NCBI GenBank assembly: GCA_002382735.1
Contig: DFZN01000043.1
Location: 143,796-183,074 of the forward strand
Direction of reading: 5' to 3'
Length of the DNA: 39,279 bases
Source of the DNA: a bacterium UBP11_UBA4055
GTDB taxonomy: Bacteria > UBA4055
The notes below the pieces were generated by a model that had not been told where the DNA came from, did no database searches, and saw only the letters and a list, made by a program, of their open reading frames with translations. This document shows positions 24,766 through 33,214 of the stretch, one piece after another. Positions within the stretch are counted from its first letter, which is position 1. The number at the start of each line of letters is the position of its first letter. A program made the position numbers and the translations under genes.

Positions 24766-26588
24766 TGGCCGTCAGGGTTGTTAAAAATACTCTTCCCGCC
24801 CTTGTTATGGTGTGGGCGATATATTTTCTGGAACTTTTATTCTCGGATATTGAATATTCCGGATTCGGCACGGATTATTTTCTTCAGCAGCTGAGAGTGT
24901 TTTTTTCATATACGGTGCTCGGGCTTATAACCGGAGGGATCGGGGCGGGGATACTGGCAAGAAAAAGAAAAAAATACTCGAATTATTTTGAAAGTGAACA
25001 GGACAGGTATTACAGGTATTTTCTTAAAAACTCTCTGCTCTCCGCCGTCGCACTCTTCTCGCTGACGGTCAGGGAACTTATAAATCATCCTCTGCTTTAC
25101 AGCCGCTCACTTCTCAAACCTTCTTTCTGGTTCAGCGGGGTGTTCGAGTTCTTAAAGGATAAATTCTCGCCTCTCTACTTCACGGTGTTCTTTATTATCA
25201 TACTGGCGATGTGCATACATAACCTTATGTATAATCTTTCAATATATCACGGCGCAAAAAGAGTTTCTCTTTACTCCGTTACCATCCTGTCGGGATTTTT
25301 TCTGCTCTTCAATTTCGGGTACCTGAACGCATTTGAAGCAAAAGGCGAAAAAAATATAATTCTGATCGGGGTTGAGGATCTTAGAGCTTCAAATCTCACT
25401 GACAGGAAAATTTCTGATAAGCCCGCTTTAAAAATGCTGAAAAAAAGATCTTACATTTTTTCGAACTGCTTCAGTGTTTCCAACGAACCCAGGGTCAACC
25501 TTCTCTCCACCCTTACATCAATAAATCCGGAAAAAGGTGAGTATCTTGGAGGCTACAGGAGTTACGGGCTGGAAGACAGGACGATATTTTCGATTCTCGC
25601 TGATAACGGCTACAGGACAGGAGTATATTCCGACAGAAAATTCACCTTCAGCAGAATAAACGATGAAAATGATTATCTGGTCAAATACCCAACAAATAAA
25701 GAACTTGTAAGATCAAAGGTTCTCTTATCGCACATGATAATGCCTGTCATTTATAATAACAGGTTTTTAGTAAAATATTTTTCAGAAGCGCTGCTGCTGG
25801 ACCAGTACAGGGATAAAACCTATCTTAAAAGCAGGATAAGAAAAATGATCTCCGGGAAGGATAAATTCATGTTCCTTTACACTATGACCGATCATAAGGA
25901 CTATTTGCCTTTTCCTTATTACAGAACCGAAAATTTCCAAAGTGAGGAAGACGCTTTTCTTAATTATCTGAATGATGAAATAAGCAGCATATATGAGGAT
26001 TTAAGAAAGAACGGTAAGCTTGAGAGTACTGTTATTTGCCTCTTCGGGATTTCCGGTGGGAATGGAGGCTTAAAGGCGTCTGACCTGAGAATGCCTTTAA
26101 TAATAAGTTCAGATGATTTTGATCTTGACAGGGTGGTCAAAAACAATTATTCCTCTCTGGATATTCTGCCTACCGTTCTCGATGCGGCAGGGATAAAGCC
26201 GGCCGGTCGTTCCTTTGACGGCATATCGTTCTTCAACCCCGAATTCGTCAAACAGGATATTATTGTAACAGACGCTTCATTAATAAAGAACGATCCGGGA
26301 ATATATTTCAGGAACGAAGACGGTTTTGTATCGAAGAACACGGCGGCCGAAAGAGAGATATATCCTCTTGTAAAAAGAGCGCTGATAAGGGGGGATCATA
26401 AGCTTGATATTATACCCGGGGAGTCAGATGTAGAATACAGGCTGTACGATATTTCCGGCGACCGCGATGAAAAGAACGATCTGATCGACATAGAGACCTC
26501 TCTTGCGCAAAAAATGAGGATCGTATATGAAGAAAAAATAATTAAAGATCTCAATTACCGTCTGATGAACGGTTATGTTTTGAAATAA
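24765..26588 (+). CDS. Membrane protein with a degenerate sulfatase/alkaline phosphatase-fold domain
   Basis: The protein has 607 residues. The N-terminal half has about five membrane helices (around 8-27, 45-65, 90-105, 138-155, 167-190). From about 195 an extracytoplasmic sulfatase-like domain follows, as in lipoteichoic-acid synthase and phosphoethanolamine transferases. NIILIGVEDLR replaces the usual two metal aspartates with Glu204-Asp205. The nucleophile region is S239-N-E-P-R243 followed by LLSTLTSI. His377 is kept, but the late SDHG motif is LFGISGGNGG (Ser430-Gly431), so Asp and His ligands are missing. LRMPLIIS and YRLYDISGDRDEKNDLI match the family's C-terminal strands. I infer that the fold is kept but catalysis is doubtful. 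Its 3' end overlaps the convergent flippase-like gene by 38 bases. Confidence 0.75.
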   Translation: MAVRVVKNTLPALVMVWAIYFLELLFSDIEYSGFGTDYFLQQLRVFFSYTVLGLITGGIGAGILARKRKKYSNYFESEQDRYYRYFLKNSLLSAVALFSLTVRELINHPLLYSRSLLKPSFWFSGVFEFLKDKFSPLYFTVFFIIILAMCIHNLMYNLSIYHGAKRVSLYSVTILSGFFLLFNFGYLNAFEAKGEKNIILIGVEDLRASNLTDRKISDKPALKMLKKRSYIFSNCFSVSNEPRVNLLSTLTSINPEKGEYLGGYRSYGLEDRTIFSILADNGYRTGVYSDRKFTFSRINDENDYLVKYPTNKELVRSKVLLSHMIMPVIYNNRFLVKYFSEALLLDQYRDKTYLKSRIRKMISGKDKFMFLYTMTDHKDYLPFPYYRTENFQSEEDAFLNYLNDEISSIYEDLRKNGKLESTVICLFGISGGNGGLKASDLRMPLIISSDDFDLDRVVKNNYSSLDILPTVLDAAGIKPAGRSFDGISFFNPEFVKQDIIVTDASLIKNDPGIYFRNEDGFVSKNTAAEREIYPLVKRALIRGDHKLDIIPGESDVEYRLYDISGDRDEKNDLIDIETSLAQKMRIVYEEKIIKDLNYRLMNGYVLK

Positions 26589-27525
26589 ACGAGAAAGGTA
26601 TGAGAAATACCGAAACCGCTGAAGGCAGAAGAATGTTTATTACGAAAAGAAGGAAAGCCGCCGAAACGGATGCCTCAGTATTTACTTCCATAAGTCCGAA
26701 AATAAATGCCGCAGTACCCTCTCTTACACCGATGTCGCCGAGACTCAGGGGGAGAAATGTCTTTAAAAGCACGGCCGCCCAGACCCCTGTGAACGCATGG
26801 AACGGATCGATGTCAGAGAACGACATCATGAGAAGCGAGAACTGGGTCGTATAAACGGTAAAAAGCAGAACCGAGAGAAGAAAAAGTATCCCCGCATCGC
26901 GCCTTTTGAGGTCTTTTGCTCCGTCGCAGAATCTTTTAAAATTCTCACTTTTCTTTAGGATCGTGTTCTTGAGATAATAAAATAGTGTTTTGAAAAGTCC
27001 CGGATGTACCGCCACAAAATATGTCAGGACGGAAATTACGGACGCGAACATGACCAGATTGTAGCGCATCATCACCGATCCCGAAAAGAAAAGGTGGGGT
27101 AAAAAAGCGAGAGAGAGCGACCCGAATATCAGAACGGGAAAAACATCATAGATCTTTTCGATTATTCCGAGACTGAGAAGTTTGAGCCTGTCAGCATTGC
27201 TTATGGCGAAGAGTTTTCCCAGCTCGCCGATCCTGCCGGGCGTGATGAACCCGAAAGCAATACCGAGAAAAGCGGAGACCCAGATCTGCCTGTCGGGAAT
27301 CTTTTCTTCAGAAGCTTTGGCCGCAAGATATTTCCATTTTCTGAACTGGAGGTATAGATTGAGGGGCAGAAGAGCGACCGCAAAGATAATGAACGAAATA
27401 TCGGCGTTGCGGATTATATATTTAAGTTCGACCGCTTCGATATTGTATATAACTATCCAGGCAAGAGTTACTGCAATTATGAGCTTGATCGAGAATATTA
27501 GGGTCTTTTTTTTGTCGAACTTCAT
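26551..27525 (-). CDS. Flippase-like membrane protein (LPG synthase TM / UPF0104)
   Basis: The protein has 324 residues from ATG 27525. A GTG nine bases further upstream is possible. It has about eight hydrophobic helices. The family signatures are the early FRKWKYLAAKA loop, LGIAFGFITPGRIGELGKL, and the late PLSLGDIGVREGTAAFIFG. This domain is shared with the flippase half of MprF and with archaeal AglD-neighbour proteins, and its members are thought to move lipids or lipid-linked sugars. The substrate here is unknown. It follows amrS with almost no gap, as the last gene of its operon, and a paralogue lies at 36908-37816. Confidence 0.8.
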   Translation of the reverse strand: MKFDKKKTLIFSIKLIIAVTLAWIVIYNIEAVELKYIIRNADISFIIFAVALLPLNLYLQFRKWKYLAAKASEEKIPDRQIWVSAFLGIAFGFITPGRIGELGKLFAISNADRLKLLSLGIIEKIYDVFPVLIFGSLSLAFLPHLFFSGSVMMRYNLVMFASVISVLTYFVAVHPGLFKTLFYYLKNTILKKSENFKRFCDGAKDLKRRDAGILFLLSVLLFTVYTTQFSLLMMSFSDIDPFHAFTGVWAAVLLKTFLPLSLGDIGVREGTAAFIFGLMEVNTEASVSAAFLLFVINILLPSAVSVFLIPFSFISKHNRSSDGN

Positions 27526-27527
27526 CT

Positions 27528-28403
27528 TTACCACACATTTCCCGGATAAACGAATTTCAGTCCTTTTTTCAGGCCGATATCGACAGCTTCATAGACTTTA
27601 GCTTTTGAAGTAGCGGGCATGTCCGTCATTTTATAAGCGGGATGGAAAGCGGAAACATGCCACGGAACCTCTTTACCGAGCTCAGTAGATATGAAAGAGG
27701 CTATGTTTTCGAGTTCGTCGGCCTTATCATTCACGCCGGGAATAATGAGAGTCGTGATCTCGACATGAATTGACGAATCTGCGAAAATTTTCAGGTTCCT
27801 TAGCACTTTATCAAGTTCTCCGCCGGTATATTTTTTATGGGTCTCTCTGTCAAAACACTTAAGGTCGGCGTTCAAAGCATCGACCCAGCTCAGCATGTCG
27901 GCAGCGATGTTTTCGCTCTGGTACGCGTTGGTCACGAAAATATTTTTGAGCCCGTTCTCTTTGGCCAGCATCCCGATATCTTTCGCGTACGGGTAGAATA
28001 CGGTCGGCTCATTATATGTGTAAGATACCGACATGCACCCCGATTCAACGGCGCCTTCGGCGATATTCGCGGCCGGGACAGTGTCAACATTCAGCGGCTC
28101 CGAATATTTTTTCCTGCTTATGTGATGGTTCTGGCACCATTCGCAGGAAAAATTGCAGCCCAGCGTGCCGACTGAATAAGTCTTTGTTCCCTGCAGGAAC
28201 CTGTTCAGCGGCTTCTTCTCGACAGGATCAATGTTGATGGCCGCAGGGCGCCCGTAGGCCATGCAGTCGAGCTCGCCGCCCTTGTTCCTGTTGACGCCGC
28301 AGAATCCGGCCGCGCCTTCTTTGAGAAAGCACTTTCTTTCGCACAGAAGGCAGGTTATCCCGCCGCCGGTCTGACTGAAATATTCAGGCTGAAAAAGTTC
28401 CAT
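27528..28403 (-). CDS. amrS: AmrS-type radical SAM protein (AmmeMemoRadiSam family)
   Basis: The protein has 291 residues. The radical SAM motif is Cys83-x3-Cys87-x2-Cys90 in VGTLGCNFSCEWCQNHHIS. Before it is a family-specific N-terminal cysteine cluster (Cys18, 21, 25, 35: CLLCERKCFLKEG..GFCGV). VSYTYNEPTVFYPYAKDIG and WHVSAFHPAYKM are hallmarks of AmrS, once annotated as pyruvate formate-lyase activating enzyme. The usual partners (the AMMECR1 and Memo proteins) are not in the window. The reaction is not firmly established for the family. One base separates it from the unknown gene upstream, without a clear ribosome site, which suggests coupling. Confidence 0.9.
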   Translation of the reverse strand: MELFQPEYFSQTGGGITCLLCERKCFLKEGAAGFCGVNRNKGGELDCMAYGRPAAINIDPVEKKPLNRFLQGTKTYSVGTLGCNFSCEWCQNHHISRKKYSEPLNVDTVPAANIAEGAVESGCMSVSYTYNEPTVFYPYAKDIGMLAKENGLKNIFVTNAYQSENIAADMLSWVDALNADLKCFDRETHKKYTGGELDKVLRNLKIFADSSIHVEITTLIIPGVNDKADELENIASFISTELGKEVPWHVSAFHPAYKMTDMPATSKAKVYEAVDIGLKKGLKFVYPGNVW

Positions 28404-28404
28404 A

Positions 28405-28875
28405 TCACGCTTTTGAGAATTTAAAATTTACTGTTGATTTCAAGTGCGAGAACAGAAATTTCGGATCGGCCTCCATCGGTATCTCGAGAGTAAAAATGTA
28501 GTGAGGTACATTCGTTTTATTGTTCACCGTAAGATTTTTTATTTTTACTCTTTTGTAATATGCGTCCGGCCTGGCTTCAAGGTCCTTATAAGTCCCCCTG
28601 TTCTGATCGTCCTCCTCCTCTGTTCCATAGAGGTAAAGGTCCATGTTCATAACTGTCTGGTCGCCGAAGTTGACGCTTCTGAAAGGCATCGGCTGTATAT
28701 TCAGAAGAGTTGAAGATATTGAGGAACTGAATTTCGCCATAGATTCATAATCTACATCGTTTGATTCGAGCTTTACTCTGTAAACGCCTTCTTTTGTCTT
28801 AACGCCGTCGATCTTTTTCGTTATCATCCCGGCTGAAGCGGAGGTTATCATTCCCCCGAACATTTCATCGATCAT
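28405..28875 (-). CDS. Conserved-looking protein of unknown function
   Basis: The protein has 156 residues. I do not recognise it. There is no signal peptide or long hydrophobic helix, although the first 20 residues are Gly/Met-rich (MIDEMFGGMITSASAG). The rest alternates short beta-like strands (VYRVKLES, VMNMDLYLYG, HYIFTLEIPM) with charged turns, suggesting a small all-beta domain. An acidic patch TEEEDDQNRG is in the middle. AAAGGA lies seven bases before the ATG. It is placed between prfB and amrS, so it should be made constitutively with them, but this gives no clear job. Confidence 0.6.
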   Translation of the reverse strand: MIDEMFGGMITSASAGMITKKIDGVKTKEGVYRVKLESNDVDYESMAKFSSSISSTLLNIQPMPFRSVNFGDQTVMNMDLYLYGTEEEDDQNRGTYKDLEARPDAYYKRVKIKNLTVNNKTNVPHYIFTLEIPMEADPKFLFSHLKSTVNFKFSKA

Positions 28876-28886
28876 TTTTTTATCCT

Positions 28887-29994
28887 TTATTCAAATTTAC
28901 CATATTTAATTAAGTACCCTCTCACGAATTTTTTTATCTCACCGTCCATGACCGCGCCCGTATTTCCAGTCTCGATCCCGGTCCTGTGGTCCTTGACAAG
29001 ATTGTACGGCTGGAATGTGTATGTCCTGATCTGACTGCCCCATGAGTTCTCCTTCTTCTCGTCCTCAAGCGTTGACAGGCGGGCTTTTTCCTCCTCGAGC
29101 TTCTTCTGGTAGAGCTTGGCCTTCAAAAGCTTCATCGCCGTATCTTTGTTGAACATCTGCGAGCGCTCGTTCTGGGACGCGGCGACGGTGCCCGTGGGGA
29201 TGTGCGTGATCCTGACGGCCGAGTCCGTTTTGTTCACATGCTGCCCTCCTGCTCCGGACGACCTGTATGTGTCTATCCTTAAGTCTGACGGGTCTATCGT
29301 GACTTCAATATCGTCCGCTTCGGGCAGCACATAGACCGAAGAAAAAGAGGTGTGCCTCTTGTGCGCCGCGTCGAAAGGCGAGATCCTGATCAGCCTGTGC
29401 ACGCCGGATTCTGACTTCAGGTAGCCGTAGGCGTACTCGCCCTTTACTTCAACTGTCACGGATTTTATGCCGACAGTATCGCCGGGAATAAGATCCACCT
29501 GCTCCCATTTGAACCCCATTATGTCAAAGAAGCGCGTGTACATCCTCAAGAGCATATTCGCCCAGTCGGACGCCTCTGTCCCTCCCGAACCGGCGTGGAT
29601 GGTGAACATGCAGTCCTTTTTATCTTCCGGCCTTGAAAGCATTCCTCTCAGCTCAAGCTCCTCGATCAGGTTTTTATATTCGCCGAAAGTTGAAATTATC
29701 TCTTTTTTTATGTCCTTCGATTCAGCTTCATCGTCCGACAGCATATCGAAAAGGTCAGAAATATCTTTGTTCAAAGTCTGCGCTCTGCCCAGGGATTCGA
29801 TCCAGTATTTTTTCTTCGAGATCTCGGCGAACAGCGACCGGGTCATTTCCTGGTCGTTATAGAAACCCTCTTTTAAGGTCTCTTTCTCGAGCTCCGATAT
29901 CTCGCGCCTGAACTGATCGAGATCAAAGATGCCCCCTGATATGTTCGAATTTTGAATTAATCTCTGTAAGTTCCTCTTTTATTTCGTCAAGCAT
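28887..29994 (-). CDS. prfB: Peptide chain release factor 2, with programmed +1 frameshift
   Basis: RF2 ends translation at UAA and UGA. The ATG is at 29994. Frame 0 encodes 23 residues, then meets an in-frame TGA at 29923-29925 in the context AGGGGG CAT CTT TGA. This is the classic RF2 autoregulatory site with its internal Shine-Dalgarno AGGGGG. A +1 slip continues as DLDQFRREISELEKE to the stop at 28887, giving 368 residues. SPF (the UGA-specificity tripeptide, in RISPFDAAHKRH) and the catalytic GGQ (SSGAGGQHVNKTDSAV) are both present. The gene starts 16 bases after acpS. Confidence 0.96.
29920..29937 (-). promoter_or_regulatory. RF2 programmed frameshift site
   Basis: The minus-strand order is internal Shine-Dalgarno AGGGGG, then the CTT slippery codon, then TGA. 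The arrangement matches the known RF2 recoding site: low RF2 slows termination at TGA and favours the shift into the long frame. Confidence 0.95.
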
Positions 29995-30010
29995 TCTTAA
30001 AAGCTCCGTT

Positions 30011-30391
30011 TTATTCTTTCTTTTCCAGTATCACGACCGCGACAGCCGTTTCTTTTGTGTGCGATATCGATACTCCCGAGATTATCAGGTCATTGTCTTT
30101 TACGAATTTCAGTGCCTTTCCTTTAAGCTTAAGTTCCGGTTTGCCAAGTTCGTCATTAACTATTTCGATCTCCTTAAAAGCGATTCCGTTTCTCCAGCCT
30201 GTGCCTAATGCCTTCAAAAAAGCCTCTTTCGCCGCAAATCTTCCCGCAAAATGCTCGTACCTGTTCGCCTTTGATCCGCAGTACTCTCTCTCATTATCGC
30301 CGAAGATCTTTTCTTTGAAGCCGCCGATGGTATTGATGCTCTTTTTAACTCTCGCGACCTCAATAATATCCGTGCCTATACCGTAGATCAT
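30011..30391 (-). CDS. acpS: Holo-[acyl-carrier-protein] synthase AcpS
   Basis: The enzyme moves phosphopantetheine from CoA to acyl carrier protein, switching on fatty-acid synthesis. It has 126 residues with the start motif MIYGIGTDIIEVARVKK (metal-binding Asp8) and the second motif HFAGRFAAKEAFLKALGTG (the Glu in AAKEA). Both are standard for trimeric AcpS. Its ATG overlaps the end of the lipoprotein gene by four bases (ATGA). Confidence 0.95.
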   Translation of the reverse strand: MIYGIGTDIIEVARVKKSINTIGGFKEKIFGDNEREYCGSKANRYEHFAGRFAAKEAFLKALGTGWRNGIAFKEIEIVNDELGKPELKLKGKALKFVKDNDLIISGVSISHTKETAVAVVILEKKE

Positions 30392-31404
30392 TCAAGCACC
30401 AGTTCAGTAAGTGATTTTTTCGGGAACAGCTTCTCGAAAGTATTGCCCATGTCATCCTGCCAGACTATTTTGGACATAACGGGGTTTTTCCTTATGGAAG
30501 TATCGAATACGAGCAGTCCGGTCGAGAATCTGTAGGGATTTATTTTGAAATTCTCGAGAAGTCCTTTATAATTTCCTTTTATGGAGGCCACCACATCGAA
30601 TTTGTATGACTTGCCGGAAGAGTCGAACAGCGTAAAATGGCTCCTTGATACTACAATATCCCGCTGCGAGTTGTTGTAGAACCTGATCTTTAAGGCGATA
30701 TAACCGTTCTCTGAGTTGAAAAAAGTTTCCATTATCCTTATGTCGTAGGGGTTACTCGTCACATTATTCGAAAGGAAAGATTCAAGAAGTTTTGTGCGGA
30801 GAGAATCTGCGTATGGAAGCTGGAGTATCTCGGAAGAAATAGTAAGGTTCCTCCAGCTTTCAGTCAGTAGTGAAGTATTTCGCCTGTCAGCCTTCCATGA
30901 ATTATAGTCAAGCTGGGCAAGGTCAAGATGCCTCTGTGCTTCCTCTTTCTGTATAGATGAAAGGAGAGTTTTGCCTTTTTCGTTATTTTCTGAAAGTCCG
31001 ACCGCTTTTTTGATCAGAGATACGCCTTTTTCATATTTTTTCTTAAGATCGACGCTGCCCTCGCGGTCGCCGGATTTGACAAGTTTTGAGCCGAGAAGAA
31101 CAAGAATGTCCGCGTACTCATCCTTAATTTCGGGATTGTTTTCCGAGGAGTAGATAATTCCTCTTTCAATATTTCTTTCAGCCTCATCGAGATTATTATT
31201 TTCAATATTCCTGACCGCGCTTGTAAAATACAGCTTTGTGATCTTGTTCCTGAGGCCGGTGTTCCTGTAATCCTTGGAAAGATCTTCCTTTAACAGGATA
31301 ATGGCTTTTTCGTAGTCACCCTTTTCGATGAGCATATCGGCATCGTCCGAGCACGAAAAAAGCAGAAGCGCGAGAACCGCATATATGAGTATCTTAGCTT
31401 TCAT
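30388..31404 (-). CDS. Lipoprotein with N-terminal TPR-like repeats
   Basis: The protein has 338 residues from ATG 31404. This start gives a lipoprotein signal (MKAKILIYAVLALLLFSC, Cys18 with LLFS before it). The mature N-terminal half is helical and repetitive (EKGDYEKAIILLKEDL, NNNLDEAERNIERGI, AQRHLDLAQLDYNSWKADR), which fits TPR-type repeats. The C-terminal half (about 215-338) looks like a beta domain with NGYIALKIRFYNNSQRDIVVSRSHFTLFD, similar in feel to DUF4352/Ig-like lipoprotein domains. The role is unknown. It may anchor in the outer or inner membrane leaflet and act with the secreted protein encoded four bases upstream. Confidence 0.65.
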   Translation of the reverse strand: MKAKILIYAVLALLLFSCSDDADMLIEKGDYEKAIILLKEDLSKDYRNTGLRNKITKLYFTSAVRNIENNNLDEAERNIERGIIYSSENNPEIKDEYADILVLLGSKLVKSGDREGSVDLKKKYEKGVSLIKKAVGLSENNEKGKTLLSSIQKEEAQRHLDLAQLDYNSWKADRRNTSLLTESWRNLTISSEILQLPYADSLRTKLLESFLSNNVTSNPYDIRIMETFFNSENGYIALKIRFYNNSQRDIVVSRSHFTLFDSSGKSYKFDVVASIKGNYKGLLENFKINPYRFSTGLLVFDTSIRKNPVMSKIVWQDDMGNTFEKLFPKKSLTELVLE

Positions 31405-31408
31405 TATA

Positions 31409-32659
31409 TTACTCGAATACAAGTTCGATCTCCGTTGAGGCTATTCTTTCAAGGTCTGCCTTTTTGATGTCCTCGAACTCGAACTGTATGCCCGACCTGC
31501 TTCTCATTCCGAAGGCAGTGTTTGCCGGTCCTCTCGGCGTTAAGGGGAACGGCAGCATTTTTGCGTGTCTGTAAGCACCTGAATTATATGCTCTTTTATC
31601 AAAATAATATTCAGCTTCGGCTACCAGCAGGCCTTCAGAGTCAAAGAATCTGAGCCAGACAGTCTGCTCCAGCAAGAAATCCCTGAAAATTTTGTTCTCT
31701 TTCTCGTTCGCGCTAAAGAAATATCTGCCCATATCGGAAAAATGGGGATTGCCTTTTCTCTTTTTTATCTCATTGATAAGCGCGCTGTATGCGGATTTCT
31801 TCAGCTTCAGATCGAATTTGACGGTCATATTGATCAGGTCAGGCCGGTCTTCGACAGGGTTCTGCAGTACTTCTCTGAAAGAGAATATGTATCCGCCGGA
31901 AAGAAGGGTCCTCACATAATTTTCGATCACATTGTCATCAGCGGAAACAGTCTTCGTAACATTCGAGAAAGGCTTTTCAAAAGGACCCGCGAGAGCATAG
32001 TCATCGCTCATATTGGCAACCTCATTATACAATTGCTCAAAAACAGGATATTCCGTAAAAAGACCCTGCATGGCCTCAAGTTCGTCTTTCAGCTCATAAT
32101 ATGCGTCGGGGTCATCCGATTCGAAAAGTTTGTCGGTCTCATGAGCGAGCTTTATATATTTGTAGAAATATTTATCTTCGTCAACAGGGAAAATATTCTT
32201 TACGGTATGATCAACATCCATTGAAGCGATGACCTTCTTCGTCACATCAAAATAAAAAGCCAGAAGCGCGTCCTTGCTCCCTTTGATCTCTCCTTTCATA
32301 GCGAGCCTTCTTTTTTCCCTTGAATAGACCTGAAGCGTAAGGTAGAAGAACTTTCCTCTGTACTTGATCTCGCCATAGATCGAATAGTCAAGCTCAAGAT
32401 TTTCATAAGTATCGAAAAAAGCATTGGAGGCTAAGAAAAAATTCCCCTGCCTTAACAGCTCGTATTCAAGACCCTCCGTTTTATCGTCCATCAGCTCAAA
32501 ACCCGCTACTTCGAGATTTCCACGCAAGAATTCCACGAACGCATCCGTAATGAACTCCGTTTTTGGGTCAGTATCCTTAAAACCCGCGATCACAAGTTTT
32601 GCCGGAAAACACATTCCCGCAACAAGAACAAGCGCAAGAGCCGCATATCTGAGTTTCAT
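31409..32659 (-). CDS. Secreted protein, possibly CsgG/LpoB/FlgO-like
   Basis: The protein has 416 residues. GGGGG lies six bases before ATG 32659, and another ATG lies at 32662. It has a signal peptide (KLRYAALALVLVAGMCFPA) and then LVIAGFKDTDPKTEFITDAFVEFLRGNL and YSIYGEIKYRGKFFYLTLQVYSREKRRLA. This pattern of a conserved strand, helix and 'gets its copy of a named protein' strand recalls the LpoB/CsgG/FlgO periplasmic fold, but I am not certain. The second half has no recognised motif. It is the first gene of the mixed operon, and its partner is the TPR lipoprotein. A promoter is predicted just upstream. Confidence 0.5.
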   Translation of the reverse strand: MKLRYAALALVLVAGMCFPAKLVIAGFKDTDPKTEFITDAFVEFLRGNLEVAGFELMDDKTEGLEYELLRQGNFFLASNAFFDTYENLELDYSIYGEIKYRGKFFYLTLQVYSREKRRLAMKGEIKGSKDALLAFYFDVTKKVIASMDVDHTVKNIFPVDEDKYFYKYIKLAHETDKLFESDDPDAYYELKDELEAMQGLFTEYPVFEQLYNEVANMSDDYALAGPFEKPFSNVTKTVSADDNVIENYVRTLLSGGYIFSFREVLQNPVEDRPDLINMTVKFDLKLKKSAYSALINEIKKRKGNPHFSDMGRYFFSANEKENKIFRDFLLEQTVWLRFFDSEGLLVAEAEYYFDKRAYNSGAYRHAKMLPFPLTPRGPANTAFGMRSRSGIQFEFEDIKKADLERIASTEIELVFE

Positions 32660-32693
32660 CATTTACCCCCAAGAGCCTTTTATCAACTTGAAG

Positions 32694-32722
32694 AATATAC
32701 GAAATCGGAGAGGATAAGTAAA
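32694..32722 (-). promoter_or_regulatory. Predicted promoter of the CsgG-like/acpS/prfB operon
   Basis: On the minus strand TTTACT (32717-32722) and TATATT (32694-32699) are separated by 17 bases, about 35 bases before the first ATG. It lies immediately after the pilin terminator. Confidence 0.5.
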
Positions 32723-32739
32723 GTGGGGATTTTATTAAT

Positions 32740-32766
32740 AAAAAAAAGACCGGCAGAAGCCGGTCT
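32740..32766 (-). terminator. Rho-independent terminator of the pilin gene
   Basis: The stem AGACCGGC/GCCGGTCT (32747-32754 with 32759-32766) has a 4-base loop and is followed on the minus strand by eight T's, the first of which is shared with the stem. It ends pilin transcription before the next operon's promoter. Confidence 0.9.
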
Positions 32767-32788
32767 AAAAAACTTTTGCTGACGGATT

Positions 32789-33139
32789 TTATCTCCAGTC
32801 AACAGAACCTGATGCTGTCAAGTCACGATGTGTAACTGTTACAGTGTTGTCGACCGTTGCACAAGAGAAGTCTTCAGGTAATTTCAGAGGATTAAGCGGT
32901 ATTGCCAAAGTTCCTCCTGGGGTAGAATTAGTCCCGAAAGTTTCGATTCGAGTGCAATTCTGATTCTCTGAATAATATGTTGCCAGTGCAGATGCTACGG
33001 TAGCTGCTGTGTTCAGAGCTACTTTTTCTTTTGAGGATTTAATGTATCCGTTATAAGCCGGAATAGCTACAGCTGCCAAAACGGCAACGATAACCGCTAC
33101 AACCAAAACCTCGATCAGTGTAAAACCTTTTCTCATCAT
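32789..33139 (-). CDS. Type IV pilin-like prepilin
   Basis: The protein has 116 residues from ATG 33139 (AGGAGG with five bases between). It starts with a short basic leader MMRKG and the processing site G-FTLIE, with Glu5 of the mature protein kept. The long N-terminal helix follows: FTLIEVLVVAVIVAVLAAVA. The mature globular part is small (about 85 residues) with Asn/Thr-rich turns and two cysteines (NQNCTR, DFSCAT) that could form a disulfide. It is either a major pilin or a pseudopilin, and the size fits a small major pilin (PilA/PilE-like). It stands alone with its own leader hairpin and terminator, and no pil assembly genes are in the window. Confidence 0.9.
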   Translation of the reverse strand: MMRKGFTLIEVLVVAVIVAVLAAVAIPAYNGYIKSSKEKVALNTAATVASALATYYSENQNCTRIETFGTNSTPGGTLAIPLNPLKLPEDFSCATVDNTVTVTHRDLTASGSVDWR

Positions 33140-33164
33140 TTTCACCTCCTTTTTCTTGAGTTAT

Positions 33165-33206
33165 GACCCTGTCACATACCGGGGAAACCAATCCCCTGTG
33201 ACGGTC
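33165..33206 (-). promoter_or_regulatory. Structured leader hairpin of the pilin gene
   Basis: The inverted repeat has nested stems: GACC/GGTC (33165-33168 with 33203-33206), GTCACA/TGTGAC (33171-33176 with 33197-33202) and GGGGA/TCCCC (33181-33185 with 33192-33196), with a 6-base loop and a 4-base bulge. It lies between the possible promoter and the pilin ribosome site and has no T-run, so it is not a terminator. It may stabilise the mRNA or regulate it. It does not look like a c-di-GMP (GEMM) riboswitch. Confidence 0.5.
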
Positions 33207-33214
33207 TGTATAAT

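Noticed and set aside
26551..27525. Full MprF lysyl-phosphatidylglycerol synthase
   Set aside because: Only the membrane flippase-like half is present. The C-terminal transferase domain is absent in both copies in the window.
33165..33206. c-di-GMP (GEMM) riboswitch or terminator upstream of the pilin
   Set aside because: A single long hairpin without the two-helix layout or conserved GEMM blocks, and no T-run on either strand.
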